This document shows positions 49,901 through 61,746 of a DNA stretch of 64,000 bases, in pieces (positions within the stretch are counted from its first letter, which is position 1; every line of letters starts with the position of its first letter). The stretch spans positions 7,881,355 through 7,945,354 of the forward strand of contig CM075204.1 of assembly GCA_037577475.1 (NCBI GenBank). Reading direction: 5' to 3'. Source of the DNA: Chaunax sp. Z400. Taxonomy: Eukaryota > Chordata > Actinopteri > Lophiiformes > Chaunacidae. The position numbers and the translations under genes were made by a program. The notes beneath the pieces are model-generated. The model worked only from the letters and a program-made list of their open reading frames with translations, was not told the DNA's origin and did no database searches.

Positions 49901-51292
49901 AGGTCGGCTGCAGCAGCACGCTGAGAAACTATTCAGGGAATCTTAAGTGAGATCTCCTGATAGATCTCACAGTCGAGCTGAGAACATTCGTAAAAGGTCA
50001 GTCTATTAATCTGGATATAAATGTTGAGAAGCTCCAATAATTCTTTAACACTGTGGTCATCACAGAGGGCATTACAGCTGCTTTGAGTCTAAAATCTTCT
50101 GACAGACAGACACCGATCAATTCTGTCACAACTGTTTTTTATTTCTATTTATGTTAAAACATATGATCACAACCCCCCACATTACTACGCCATCACTAAT
50201 GACTGAAGGAGAGCTTCCTAAAGCAATGGATCCAAACCATTACCAATACGTGTCTGAATGTATTCATAAACTAATAAAGATGCAGGTGGTGCCAAAACTA
50301 TTTCATTTTCATATTCTTATATTGTTGAGTCAGACAGCATGAAAAAAACTATAAAAAAAGAGCATAAAATACTATAAAGAAAAGCGATAATACTAAGAAG
50401 ATGTAATAGTTGTGACAGAAACGTGACAAAAACAAAAACGTCAGAGCTGGAGAGGTACAATCAAAGTTGGTGTGTCACATAGATTGTTGACCAGGCCCTG
50501 GTGAGATTGTGATGGGCATCTAAAATGTTGCTTGGAGACCAGGGTAGACTATGTGAAACACACTGACGCAGATTTTATTCAACAGTTCATCAAGTGGCCT
50601 AATAAAAAAAGAAAGATTTACTCGCGCTTAAATGGGTTTTAATGTGTGAGAGCAGAGTGGGCCTGCCTGGGCCTTGCTGATGAAGATTAGCTGACTTCTT
50701 CCATTAGGAGATGCTGTCTGGTGCAGCCAGCTGAAGTGGCAAGACAATAACTGAGCGCTAATTGTGTGTAACCAGGTCCTTTGCCTTTAGCATGCACAAT
50801 GTGTCTGTTTTTCAGCGCGAGTGGTTGAGTCTGTGAGTCTGCAGCTAAGTCGGGTCTGGGAAAAAGAAATGAGATAAATGCAGGAAGCTATAGCCAAACC
50901 AGAACCCGCTGTTCACCTCAGGTCTCTGTTTGATAGAGGTCCTTTCAACCCACAAGAAAACCTTTGATAACATTCTGGTTTGTTCATTAGCTGGAAGAAT
51001 GTTCCCAGAAACTCTCCACACAACCATTCCATCATAGTTACATGAAGGCCGTCTGGACAAATGATCCTTTGATGCTCACCAGAGGGTTCAGAGAACGTTC
51101 TGAAACTCTTGACATCACGTGAGCGGACAGGAATGATTTACATGTGTAATGAAAGCTTTTGGTTCTGGTCTCCTTTCTGGCAACATTTAAGGGATTAAAT
51201 GTGTGCTATTCACACAACTAAGTCTGTTCATTTCCACTGTGAATGGTTTCGGGGGGGAGACGTTCAGCTTTTCGTGTCCGTTATTCATAAGT

Positions 51293-51421
51293 GATTTGTG
51301 TGAATGTTTGTCATGAGCAGGTGGAGCCTTGCATGGTAGACTGTGGCAGCACCGCGTGAATGCTTGCTTTGAGTGTTCAGCCAGACTAGAAAGGCCCTTA
51401 TATATGCACTACAGTCCATTT
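51293..51421 (+). mobile_element. SINE tail-A 3' end, diverged
   Basis: Matches the 3' half of the SINE at 27976: 'gtgtgaatgtttgtcatgag caggtgg', 'ccttgcatggta', 'cagactagaaaggcc' and 'acagtccatttac'. The head is absent. Confidence 0.65.
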
Positions 51422-52097
51422 ACTTCAACAACAAACACTGAGTGACATGTAAGTACCAAAAATATTACCTGCAAAGACAAAAAAAACTTGCTGTCCTCAG
51501 GATTTTTGCACAACGTCCTGAGTACTTCACCCTCCACAGCAGCAGGTGGCGCTGAGCCGATTTAAGCAGGAGTTTGAGCTGCTGTCAGTCAAAAATCACT
51601 TTCATCGATAAAGTACCGGAACTAGTTGTCAGTCACTTTTAAATTCAGTGAATCACTGCACAGTATTATGAAGGGGGCGTGACATAAACCATAGAACTGG
51701 CTCAATGGCAGAACCGGACTGAAACCTCTCACTGTCTTCAAAATTTCTGTTCTGCTATGTAAGAAGATGTTCTGAAATCTACCACATCCTGTCTACAGGA
51801 GACAGGAGGAGCTCTAGGAATGAAGCCTGCTTGGAGGTGTACATAGCTGCACCTGTCGGTCTAGGCCGACACCGTAGACTATAGTGCAGGATTATAATCG
51901 CTGTGCTGGGCCCAGCAGGTGTCCCCATGATTTAATCCTGGGAGTCGCTGCTCCCAGGATTAAATCTCTATCGTGAGATCTTTGCTCGACGATCAACAGT
52001 ACTTGGGATTCGCTATGCAGCGAACCTGTTTCCCTGACGAGCCATCTGCCCAGACGAAGGTACGGCAGAGGAGCAGAAGTGTGGGCCAATCACTCAC

Positions 52098-52223
52098 CTC
52101 TGATTGCAGAGCTGGCACGCGAAGCAGTCCAGGTGGTAGACGTTCTCCTTGGCCCTCATGACCATCTCAAAGGCTGGGATGAGTTTGCTGCAAGCTGCGC
52201 AGTTCCCTGTTACACCAAACAAC
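52098..52223 (-). CDS. lmo3: LMO3 penultimate coding exon (most of second LIM domain)
   Basis: The exon runs from 52223 down to 52098 on the - strand. It starts with one base of a split Arg codon and ends with AG of the next, encoding LFGVTGNCAACSK, then LIPAFEMVMRAKENVYHLDC and FACQLCNQ (41 whole codons). The CxxC, HxxC and CxxC zinc ligands of LIM domain 2 are present; the final C and D come from the exon at 42040-42145. The donor is AG/GTGAGT. The first LIM domain should be encoded by exons above 64000, because no matching peptide occurs in 52224-64000. The acceptor is unusual (next entry). LMO3 over LMO1 is chosen from the exon 42040 C-terminus. Confidence 0.95.
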
Positions 52224-52244
52224 CTGAGCCGCAGACACACACAG

Positions 52245-52276
<32 letters not shown>

Positions 52277-52290
52277 GATACTGTGTAAGT
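52224..52290 (-). promoter_or_regulatory. lmo3: lmo3 acceptor with (TG)n in place of a polypyrimidine tract
   Basis: Upstream of the exon (- strand) a TG-rich tract at 52274-52234, interrupted by two CTG, is followed by CTGCGGCTCAG and the exon. There is no uninterrupted run of C or T. A branch-point-like 'gacttac' lies near 52285. TG tracts at acceptors are known from CFTR exon 9, where TDP-43 binds and lowers exon inclusion; relevance here is inference. Confidence 0.75.
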
Positions 52291-55200
52291 CATTTCCCCA
52301 GTAGGGCAGCACCTGAGGATTGTCTTGTCATCGGTTAAACATCCTTTTTTCTATAAGTCATATAATATGAAGAATAAAATATGATAATTTAAAGTTTATT
52401 TTTCTATTTCATTAATATCACAATTTATTTCGCCAAAATAAACATCAAAAACTTGTCTCAGTATATTTGACTTCAATGGTTACGACTGATTTAATCTCTG
52501 GATTGATACACATTTAAGATAATCACTCGCCAACATGTTCGTGCTTCAATGTGAGGCGAGGAATATAATTCATTTACAGACAGTAACAGTGTGTAACATT
52601 AGTTTAACCCATTTCCTCCCTCACACATGTACAACAGTAAATGGAAAATATGAAATGGCTGCAGAACAGCGTTAGATGGGGCGTGGAGTCACGTTGGATT
52701 ACCCTAAAACTAAACTACTTTTATCATGGAAGGCATGAAGAAACATTTAGACAGAGAATACTTCTAACATGATGCGTTGATAATCCTCATAGGTCAGGCA
52801 TCTAATAGGCATCTTGATGAAGGTCTCCTGGATGTTAGTTTTCATGCACAGCACCTGAAGCGCTGTAGTAATCCATTTACAGAGCTTATACAGACCCGCA
52901 TTGTGGGGTCTGTGTTCTGCAGACTAATCCACACATTGAGCATTCTTACTACTTCATTGCAACACTCAGATGCATGTTGAACATTGATCATTTCTGTATT
53001 TGATGAAGTCAGTCATGAAAAGTTGCTCCAGACTCTATACAGACTGACTACAAGCAGTAAAACCCAGTTTATATAACTTTTTTTTTGTGCTTATTTTAAT
53101 CTTTATTTTACTGATTCACTACATTTTTTCAGGACTTGGTGTTACGGTTCTTCTAACAATGGGAATCAAGAACTGGTTCCAGCTGAGAACCAGTTCCAAA
53201 TGGTGTAATCCATCAGAATTGAATGCCTCCAAATTTCAATCAATTTCTTATATTGATGCATGTTTTTCATGGTAAAAAAAAATAACATCCGTCTGCAGGG
53301 CTGTCATTTCACAAAGACAGATGATAACCTGCCGGCTGTGATGTCTTTAAAATGATCAATTCTGCTGACAGCTGAAACACTGGCATTGAGCTCAAATGTC
53401 TTTTACATCACATGGACTTAAATTCCAGGGATGTCATGTATTTGACACCATAGACACAAACTCCACAGCTTCCCAACCAGCAGCACATCTGTTATCATAT
53501 ATCCTATATGATATGATCAAAGTAGCACCACTTTGGGCAGGATTAGTATTTTCCTCACAGAAAACTGATCCTGAATCAGGAAGGAAATTGGCTGTTTGTT
53601 GGTTAATTAGTAGAATATTTAAAAAAAACAAATTAGATTTCAATAAATCACATTTTGTAGAGAGGTGGCCTTGAAATGGGAAGAGGTGATTAGAACTCCC
53701 TAACCTCTGCCCCATCCATACATGTATTTTCTCTGGGAGTGAATCCTTGATTCAGATGCTCTCTAACATTGAATAGGTTCTTCTTCTTTAGTCTGTTGAA
53801 GTCAGTTTTTGGCTAAACTATCAATCTTAACATTAATGAATAAACACGTTCCTTGGTAATGGTGATTAAGTGAGGTCACTTTTCAGTGCTGTGTTATTAC
53901 CTCTGTGTTTTACGGTTACATTACCTTTACTCAAACATTTTCATCACAATGAATGGAGCATGCAGCAGATATTTTTATCATAAATGTTTTGGGTCCAGAA
54001 CTTGTGAAGGACATGAGCACAGCAAGGCGATGTGAATCGCACGGAGCAGGTCTAGACCACGGCCTTTAACAGCTCTGCACAGCACCATTACGTGCATCCC
54101 ATTAACACCAGTAAGGCATCAAACACAATTAGAAGAGCTGCCTCCGTCTCTGTGAGTGTGAGCGACAGCTGTCAGAGCCTGTGGTAAACACGACCAACAT
54201 GAGCTGCTCAGACAGTACAACCGTCTCGGAATCAGTCACAGAAATAAATTGGACATAGCTGGGCAACAGTAGCTCAGCAGAAAACAGCAGAGCCACAGCT
54301 TGGGCCACAGAAATAAATGGGGACATGGGTAGCACTACTGCCCAGGGAGCACCCTATTATTTCTTTGCCTGCTCTGGGGACATTAATATGAGTATTCATT
54401 AGGGATTCAGGGCTGCTGCTACACAGAGACCTAGACCAGACTATAAGGGGAAAAAAATATCTGATAACGAAATCATATAACAAAATAAGCTATTAGGAAG
54501 ACTTCTGGAGGCACTTTTAGCCGTCGTTGTTAAAATGATAAAACAGCATGCCACTCTCAGAGTCTGTAAGAGATCACAATCTGATAAATGATCTCAGGGC
54601 CGGGGATATGCAGGGTTGTTTATTAACCTTCACAAAGTATGTTTCCCAGAGGCAAAGGAAGCAGATAGATTGTGCCCTCATGAATACCTACAGAACCAAG
54701 AGCCACTGTCGACACATCTGGAGACAATGAAGGATATCTCCTCTAACATGGTAGGTGGGTGAAAACAAAGAGCCAATCTGGAGGATCAGAGTGTGATTAA
54801 AAGAATTGTGTCTTTTTTTCCCCTTTGAGCTATCTAAATTTAGACAGGCCTACATTTGAGGGATCTCTTGTCCTTCCTTTCCTCTAAAAGTGCTTTGCTG
54901 GAAGGCCTTCACATGAAATGGGTGATTTTTCCTTCTTACAAAAAGACATTTAAAAAAAAAGAAGATATATTTAGTGTGAGATGATGCTCATGAGGGTTTC
55001 AGCACAACAGCAGTGCTTTGCACGGCATCTCAGGACAGAGACAATGCAGCCGCCTCTCACTGTGCAGCAGTGAATGTCCTCGTCCTGAATTACCGTCAGG
55101 TAGGATGCCATGTACGTCCAGGCTCTCCTCTCATCTTTCACTACATGACTGTGGCCTGTGTCGTTGAACGGGACTGTCACACTGCTGCACTCTGAAGGTT

Positions 55201-57086
55201 GTTTTTCCCTCTAAACTTAAAGTGTTGTGTGTGTGTGTCTCCCATCTGGTCGGTGCTTGAATCAATAAATAAGTCCAATAAGATTGCGTTTATTGGTCAT
55301 TTATGTGCATGGTGTATTTAAAAAAGGCCACAGCAGTGAGACAGACAAGAAAAAAACAAGACCCAAAAAGTTAAATAGTCCCACACACAGTCCATTTAAA
55401 CACACACAAAGTCAGAATAAAAGCAACAGAACCTGATTAAAATAGAATATATAGTATTCACACATTAAAATGTCTAAAAGAAATAGTCGTATTGTTTGTG
55501 GACATTCCTGCCTGAGTCACGTCAGATTTTTATCAACAACGGTGGTTGTTTCACAGTAAAGATAATTCCCATGATCCCACTCTCCCCGCATCTTTTGTAT
55601 TATTTTTGTTCAGAGACCCTTAGCGGCAGACGTGTGCATTTAATGTAAAATGTTTACACACATACAAAGAAAAAAAAAAAGACAAAACACAAAATTTATA
55701 CTAGAATTACATGAATTTCAAAGTACCTTTGAACAACAGCAACTAATATTGTTTCAAAAGTGGACACAGTGTCGCATGTCTTTAAGTGTGTGTAAGTATG
55801 GCATCATTTATGAGTCATCATACAGTAACAACATCAGTCATGAGCTCCTGTCGCATTTCAGCTCCATGATGTGTTTAATGGTCACACGTAATCTACAGTG
55901 TCTACAGGGATAATGCATTCCAGGCAGCTGTAATCCTGTATGCAACATGCATACATTTTTAAAATGATTATTTTTTTTTATCAAACATTCTAAATTGAAA
56001 ATAAAATTTAGACAACAGCTGTTCATATCTTTAGATTATTTTTTGTATTGAATAATATTTAAATGTTTTCTCTCTAAAAAAAAAGAAGAAGTAATTTCAC
56101 CTGTTTGTCATCAGGTTCCATGACTTTGTTCACTCATCTGAACACACAAAATACATTTTGAGAATTTTTATTAGATTTTGGGTGTTGTATTGAACTTGGT
56201 GTTTGTTGGTCAAAAATGACCGGTCGTTAGAATTAGAATGGATTTTTAATCAGCTAGAAAGGAGCGGCCATTTTTGATCGCGAACACCAAACTAGATAAG
56301 AGGAAACGAACACAACAGGAGGGTGAAGTGTTTGCGTGCATATGCAAATACTTCAGGCCACCCTGCATAGGTCAGTGCTACACTTTGGGTCACCCTGATC
56401 AAACAGTCAGCAGGTCTGCTTCTAACCCCGGACAGAGGCTGGAACTGGACTATAGTATCACCTCCTGAGTTGTGTCCAAATGGAACTGTGCAGAGAACAA
56501 TGGATGCAGCCACATCTCACAGTGGACAGTTCTAAAAGTAGACACTGGATGAAACCTCTTGTTGCTATGAGCCACTGTTTCTGTTAGTGTAGCAGAATAT
56601 AACAATGTTTTACCAGTAAGGCAACAATCTAAAGTGATTAATATGTAACGTGTCACTGTTAGTGCAGTCATCATGAAATGTTCATGTCCCTGTCGTAGTG
56701 ATTTTGCCTGTAGCTGATGCACTGTGCATAAAACAAAGACCCTTCTCTGAGCCACTTTGGTCTATTTAACCTGAAGCAGTGTGTGACGTCTGATGGCATG
56801 CTGGTGTTCCTGAAGCCAAAAAGGTGTGACCTCTAACACGGCAATGGATTAACATGGCAGCAACAATCATTTAGTGTGTGTTTCTGATACGGTGGTTGAT
56901 GTGATCATCTGCTCAGAGGGTAAGGAGCTCCTGACATCGCGTTCTCTCCCCTGTTTGTGGGCATTTTCTGTTGATTTTAGAGTTAGCTGCAAACTGCTTT
57001 TTTAAATCTGCGGTTGTGGGTCAAACCATCACGGCCCTGTCCTGCCACCTCGTCACCTTACTCCTTTTACACAGACAGAGGTGGAA
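52291..57086 (-). other. lmo3: lmo3 upstream intron, first part
   Basis: Intronic sequence with no recognised gene on either strand and few recognisable repeats. The short open frames have no motif. Likely continuous with intron up to and beyond 64000. Confidence 0.6.
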
Positions 57087-58084
57087 CAACGATCTAGTGC
57101 TGCAACGATGCATTCGATTACGTCGACTACGTAAATACGTCGAAGAAGAAGACGGCTGGTCCCGCTCCAGAGCGTGCAGAAAACAAAACTATAAAGACAT
57201 CATACAACGCCAAGATCACCGACTGTCTCATGTGGTCTCCAGCGTCATTGTTTGTGTGTGTGTGTATGTCGGGTTGGGTGGAGTGAATGATCTCGTCTTC
57301 ACTACAACTCTTTGCTCAACACAGTGTCTCTCAGATTACGTCAACAAACCGTACATGAGGTAACTACAGGAGTTAAATAGTGGACTGCTGGTAGTTTAAT
57401 GACCTTCTTCTCCAGACATCAGCTGACTAAAAGCTGACTTAGCTAACATTAATACATCCATGTGAAATCAGACTTAAAAGAAAGTCTTTTAGTGCTTTTC
57501 TTTTAATTCAGTTTGTGTAAAGGGTTTAAATGCATGTTGAAATGAGGTCCCCGTGTTCATTTTAATTTCATTGCAGGATTAATTCTGCGGAGGCGTTAAC
57601 ATTTACATATAAATATAAACTGACCCTGTGTTTACTGTCTGCACTGACAGACTAAAATGAAAAGCAGCAGCAGACAGAGCTCAGCTTTGGGAAAAAGAAG
57701 CGACACTGTTGTTCTGCTTGAGACACATTTCTATAATTAAAATCCAAAATGATGTAAACTCAAACACAAAGATGAAATAAATGAGGTGTAAAGAATTATC
57801 TGATTTTTGCCCTCCAAATGTCTTAAAATGCAAATCAGGGAAATCAAATTTTTTTCAGTCCGCATGACCCTGAACGCCCCCCAGCCAGCTCCGTTTTTGG
57901 GCCTCGCTGTTTTTATTTCTCCTGTGTGTGGGTGTGAGCAACCTTTTACAGATTAAAAAATACAAGATAATATGAAAATATTCTACGGCAACTAAGGCAA
58001 AGAATAACCAACAGACTAATAGAAAAAATAATCAATAGATTAATCGATAAAAGGATAATCGTTAGCTGCAGCCCTGCAAAGATC
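57087..58084. mobile_element. hAT-type non-autonomous element with imperfect 8-bp TSD
   Basis: The element spans 57095-58076 (982 bp). The ends are tagtgctgcaacgat and its near-inverse, the right end reading 'cgttagctgcagccctg'. Flanks are caacgatc (57087-57094) and caaagatc (58077-58084), 7 of 8 identical, fitting the hAT duplication length with one later mutation. Subterminal 'attaatcgataaaaggataa' words near the right end are typical of this group. The interior has no transposase. Confidence 0.75.
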
Positions 58085-60665
58085 TCCCATTGCGTCTTTG
58101 TAACTTTTAGAAAGAGCATCAATGGACAATAAAGGCACAACAGCCCAGCCTTCAGGCTGTGTAGAACAGACTTCAGTCTCATTAACTAAAAGTTAGAGGA
58201 GTAAACACATCAGTTTCACTTCATTAACCAACATACTTGAATTAGACGGTTCCAGCCTGGAGAAATACAGGCCTTCAGTGGACACCAGCATTCTACTATT
58301 TAAAGCCATCAGACTCTGAAAAAAAGAAGTATTTTCCAGAATATTTTTAATGCAGTTTCTCAATAACACAATATAGAGTGAAAAAAATCCTGAGACCCCA
58401 AACACAACATTCAAACTCTTGGCTGCTTCTCATCCACTTGTTTGCTGCATAATTCATCCTGCCCCTTGCTGCGCTGCTTCATCCACTGTTTTCAATGATT
58501 AAACTCCACCTCCCAACCTGGGCTCGCTACTGGGAACAATGCATCCATCGCCTCCTCAAATCAAGCACTCTTTATAGTGTCTCTGACAAGCTGAGCTTAA
58601 ATAGTGGCAGAGCTGATGACAGTGTGCAGAGGTTTACCCAGCAGCACCAGCATCCAAGCCAGCCGGGGACGCACAGGACGCCCCAGCTCATCCGCAGGGG
58701 AAGGGAAGATAGATGGAGGGTGCCTGCCACTCGTCTTTTGCCGCTCCGCTAGTTTGATGCCACAGATGCTAATGACTCTCGGGGGAGGAGGCAAATTAAG
58801 CAGGGTTTGGTTGCAAATAATTCAATGGCAGGGGCTAAAAATAAAAAAAATCTGATGATTTAAAATTTTTTTTTTTTAAATGTATTTTTTATTTCTAATG
58901 CATCTCTCTCAGTCTGGTAATGGTGTAGCTGCCTGCCATAGAAAGCTTCTAACTGCAGGTCTGCTGCCAAAAAAACCAGAATAACATGAGGAATAGTAGC
59001 CATGACACACACTTCATATCCATGGCTGACAAGATGGCATGCATATTTAAAGAGGCTGAAGATACTACATGAAATTAAAATTCATGTTTTGCTCCAATCT
59101 GAATTTGAAAGAGAATCGAGGCAGTCAGTGACCAACACCTTGTTTCAGTCAGAAGGCATTCACTGAGCATCACAGCCTGGTACGGCTCAGTGGTACCTAT
59201 TTGATGAGAGAAAAACAGACACCAATTAAATTATTCCACAAGGCTTTAGCCCAGTGGACCCCAAAGCCAATCAGAGTGAGCCACCCCCCCGGCCCTTTGG
59301 AGAATGCTGGAGTGGGTGGTGTGATGCCAACGCTTTCCTCTGCTTTTTTCAGCTAAATCCAAAATAAATGACACCACTAAGACTGACGTGTAGGAAATAA
59401 ATGCATTATTCAACAATGTATACACAGAGCCACAGATCCTGTACAAATACAACAACTCCTCTGATGGGGAAGTTCTTTGAATAGTCATGCAATTTTAGAA
59501 CATCAATATTTCATCTTTCAGACTAGTGCAGATTTACACAGTCACAGACGTTCTGAAACTTTGTGATAAGAGCTCAGCCAGTGATCGAAGACTGCTAGGC
59601 TGTGATTGGCCAGGACCAAAGGTTTGTCGATGATTTAATGCTTTAATCTATTCTATTATTCAAAAAGAAATATTGGTGCATGGAAGGCCCTGTTATAAAG
59701 CTTTGGTTTTAGCGGCCACATACTGCTGAATCATTTAAAATGACATGTTGAGGTAAAGAGCCAACTTGACACAGTCCTCCTGTGTGTCTGCTGTTTGGAT
59801 CCATTTGTAGGAAAGATGCACCACCTTCAGAGCAGAACCTGCTCCATCCAACCAGGAGCGACACACAACTCTGTCAACTAGTAAGAGAATACTCACATTA
59901 ATAAGTGTGAGTCGCCTCAGCTCAGGAGACACAGGAACTAATGAAACGAGTTTTAATTTGGACTCTTAACCCTCCGGGGTCTTCACCATCTTTTTAAGTG
60001 TATGGGTGCCTAAAATCTCTAAGTATCAAAAAGAAAACTGTAGAAATTCAGTTCTTTAAGACACAACTGGGGCTAGTTGAGGATATATATATATTGCCAT
60101 GCGATATTATTAACAGTTACGTGACCATGAAGCTAAAATGTAAATAAACTTTATAAAACTGAATTCATTTTTCAACACAAACAACGATATACAAGTGTTT
60201 GGAGTCTTCATCCATGTAACCCAAGATCTTTGTAAAAAAACAAACAAAATACTACAAATCAGCTGTCATCAAATCATTGTCACTAAAACCTCTGTTTATC
60301 AGCAGGCCTCTGAAACAGGAAATAGGTGCACTTGTGAACGTGCACGATGTGTGAATTCTATTTCTTATTAACGTGAGGAGATCATCGATTGTTGTATCTT
60401 TGCACCCAGGCATGGAAAACACTATGGTGTCTGCATGATGAAGTGACTGTACTGGGATCTGCCTTATGAGCCAAAAGAAGAAACGACGCCTGATTGCTTG
60501 ACCCTGGAAACCTCCTATCATCTGGAATCATGAGATTATCATCATTCATTCAAATAAAATAATGGAGGATCTGAATATGTTGTTGGTCCAGATAGAACTT
60601 ATTACCTCACAGACATAAATCCATTGAATGACTCTGAATCTGCATTATCTCAGCTACCTATAGGG
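58085..60665 (-). other. lmo3: lmo3 upstream intron, middle part
   Basis: No gene recognised. A (T)n/(A)n patch lies near 58840-58890. The segment 58430-58800 is GC-richer than its surroundings and non-repetitive. Confidence 0.5.
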
Positions 60666-61021
60666 GGCAGTGTCATGTATCGATCTATATACGCATATAT
60701 ACAGTATACTGTATATATACACACATATACTGTATGTATACATATATATACACACATATACTGTATTTATACATAAATACACACATATACTGTATTTATA
60801 CATATAAATACACACATACACACATATATACTGTATTTATACATATATATACACACATACACACATATATACACATATATACTGTATATATACATATATA
60901 CACATATATACTGTATATATACATATATACACATATATACTGTATATATACATATATACACATATATACTGTATATATACATATATACACATATATACTG
61001 TATATATACATATATACACAT
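60666..61021 (+). repeat. ATATAC minisatellite, left part
   Basis: Tandem array whose cleanest section has a 29-bp period: the word actgta starts at 60881, 60910, 60939, 60968 and 60997. Earlier units are shorter or carry 'tgtatttata' variants. Since 29 is not divisible by three the translated repeats change frame; the long YIHIYT-like open frames are artefacts. Confidence 0.95.
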
Positions 61022-61260
61022 ATAATAATAATAATAATAATGATACCTTTATTAGTCCCACATGGGGAAATTCTTTCTCTGCATTTGACCCATCCCTGAG
61101 GAGCAGTGGGCTGCCACTACACGCGGCGCCCGGGGAGCAAATTGGGGTTCAGTATCTTGCTCAAGGATACTTCAACTTGTGGACTTGCAGGGGCTGAGGA
61201 TCGAACCACCGACCTTTTGTTCCGTGAACGACCGCTCTACCCCCTGAGCCACAGCCGCCC
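61022..61260 (-). mobile_element. tRNA-derived SINE, tail-B type, full length
   Basis: On the - strand it begins at 61260 with 'ggggcggctgtggctcaggg' (box A) and has 'ggtcggtggttcgatcctca' (box B). The core is 'agttgaagtatccttgagca agatactgaacccc', and the tail ends 'gtgggactaataaaggtatc' followed by (ATT)n. It splits the ATATAC array into two parts and is nearly identical to the truncated copy at 8060-8211. Confidence 0.9.
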
Positions 61261-61746
61261 CATATATATAGATATATACTGTATATATACATATATACAC
61301 ATATATACTGTATTTATACATATATATACACACATATATTGTATATATACACATATACACATATATACACACATATATACATATATACACACATACACAT
61401 ATATACACACATATATACATATATACACACATATATACATATATACACACATATACTGTATATATACATACAGTATATACACATATATACTGTATTATAT
61501 ACTGTATTTATACATATATATATACACACATATATTGTATTATATACTGTATTTATACATATATATATACACACATATATTGTATTTATACATATATATA
61601 TACACACATATATTGTATATATACATATATATATACACACACATATATTGTATATATACACATATATACACATATACACATATATACACATATATACACA
61701 CATATATACACACATATATACATATATACATACATATATACATATA
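61261..61746 (+). repeat. ATATAC minisatellite, right part
   Basis: Continues the same TATAC/TGTATA composition after the SINE, with less regular unit length. A 213-codon open frame starting inside the SINE (61106) and running to 61747 comes from this repeat and is not a gene. Confidence 0.95.

Larger units (their letters stand above)
42146..52097 (-). other. lmo3: lmo3 intron between the last two coding exons
   Basis: A 9952-bp intron (donor GTGAGT at 52097-52092, acceptor AG at 42147-42146, - strand). It contains an ACTGTA-rich AT segment, hAT-like sequence, a mariner relic and a SINE tail (listed separately), plus (CTC)n at 45311-45334. The remainder looks non-repetitive and holds no recognised gene on either strand. 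Confidence 0.85.
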
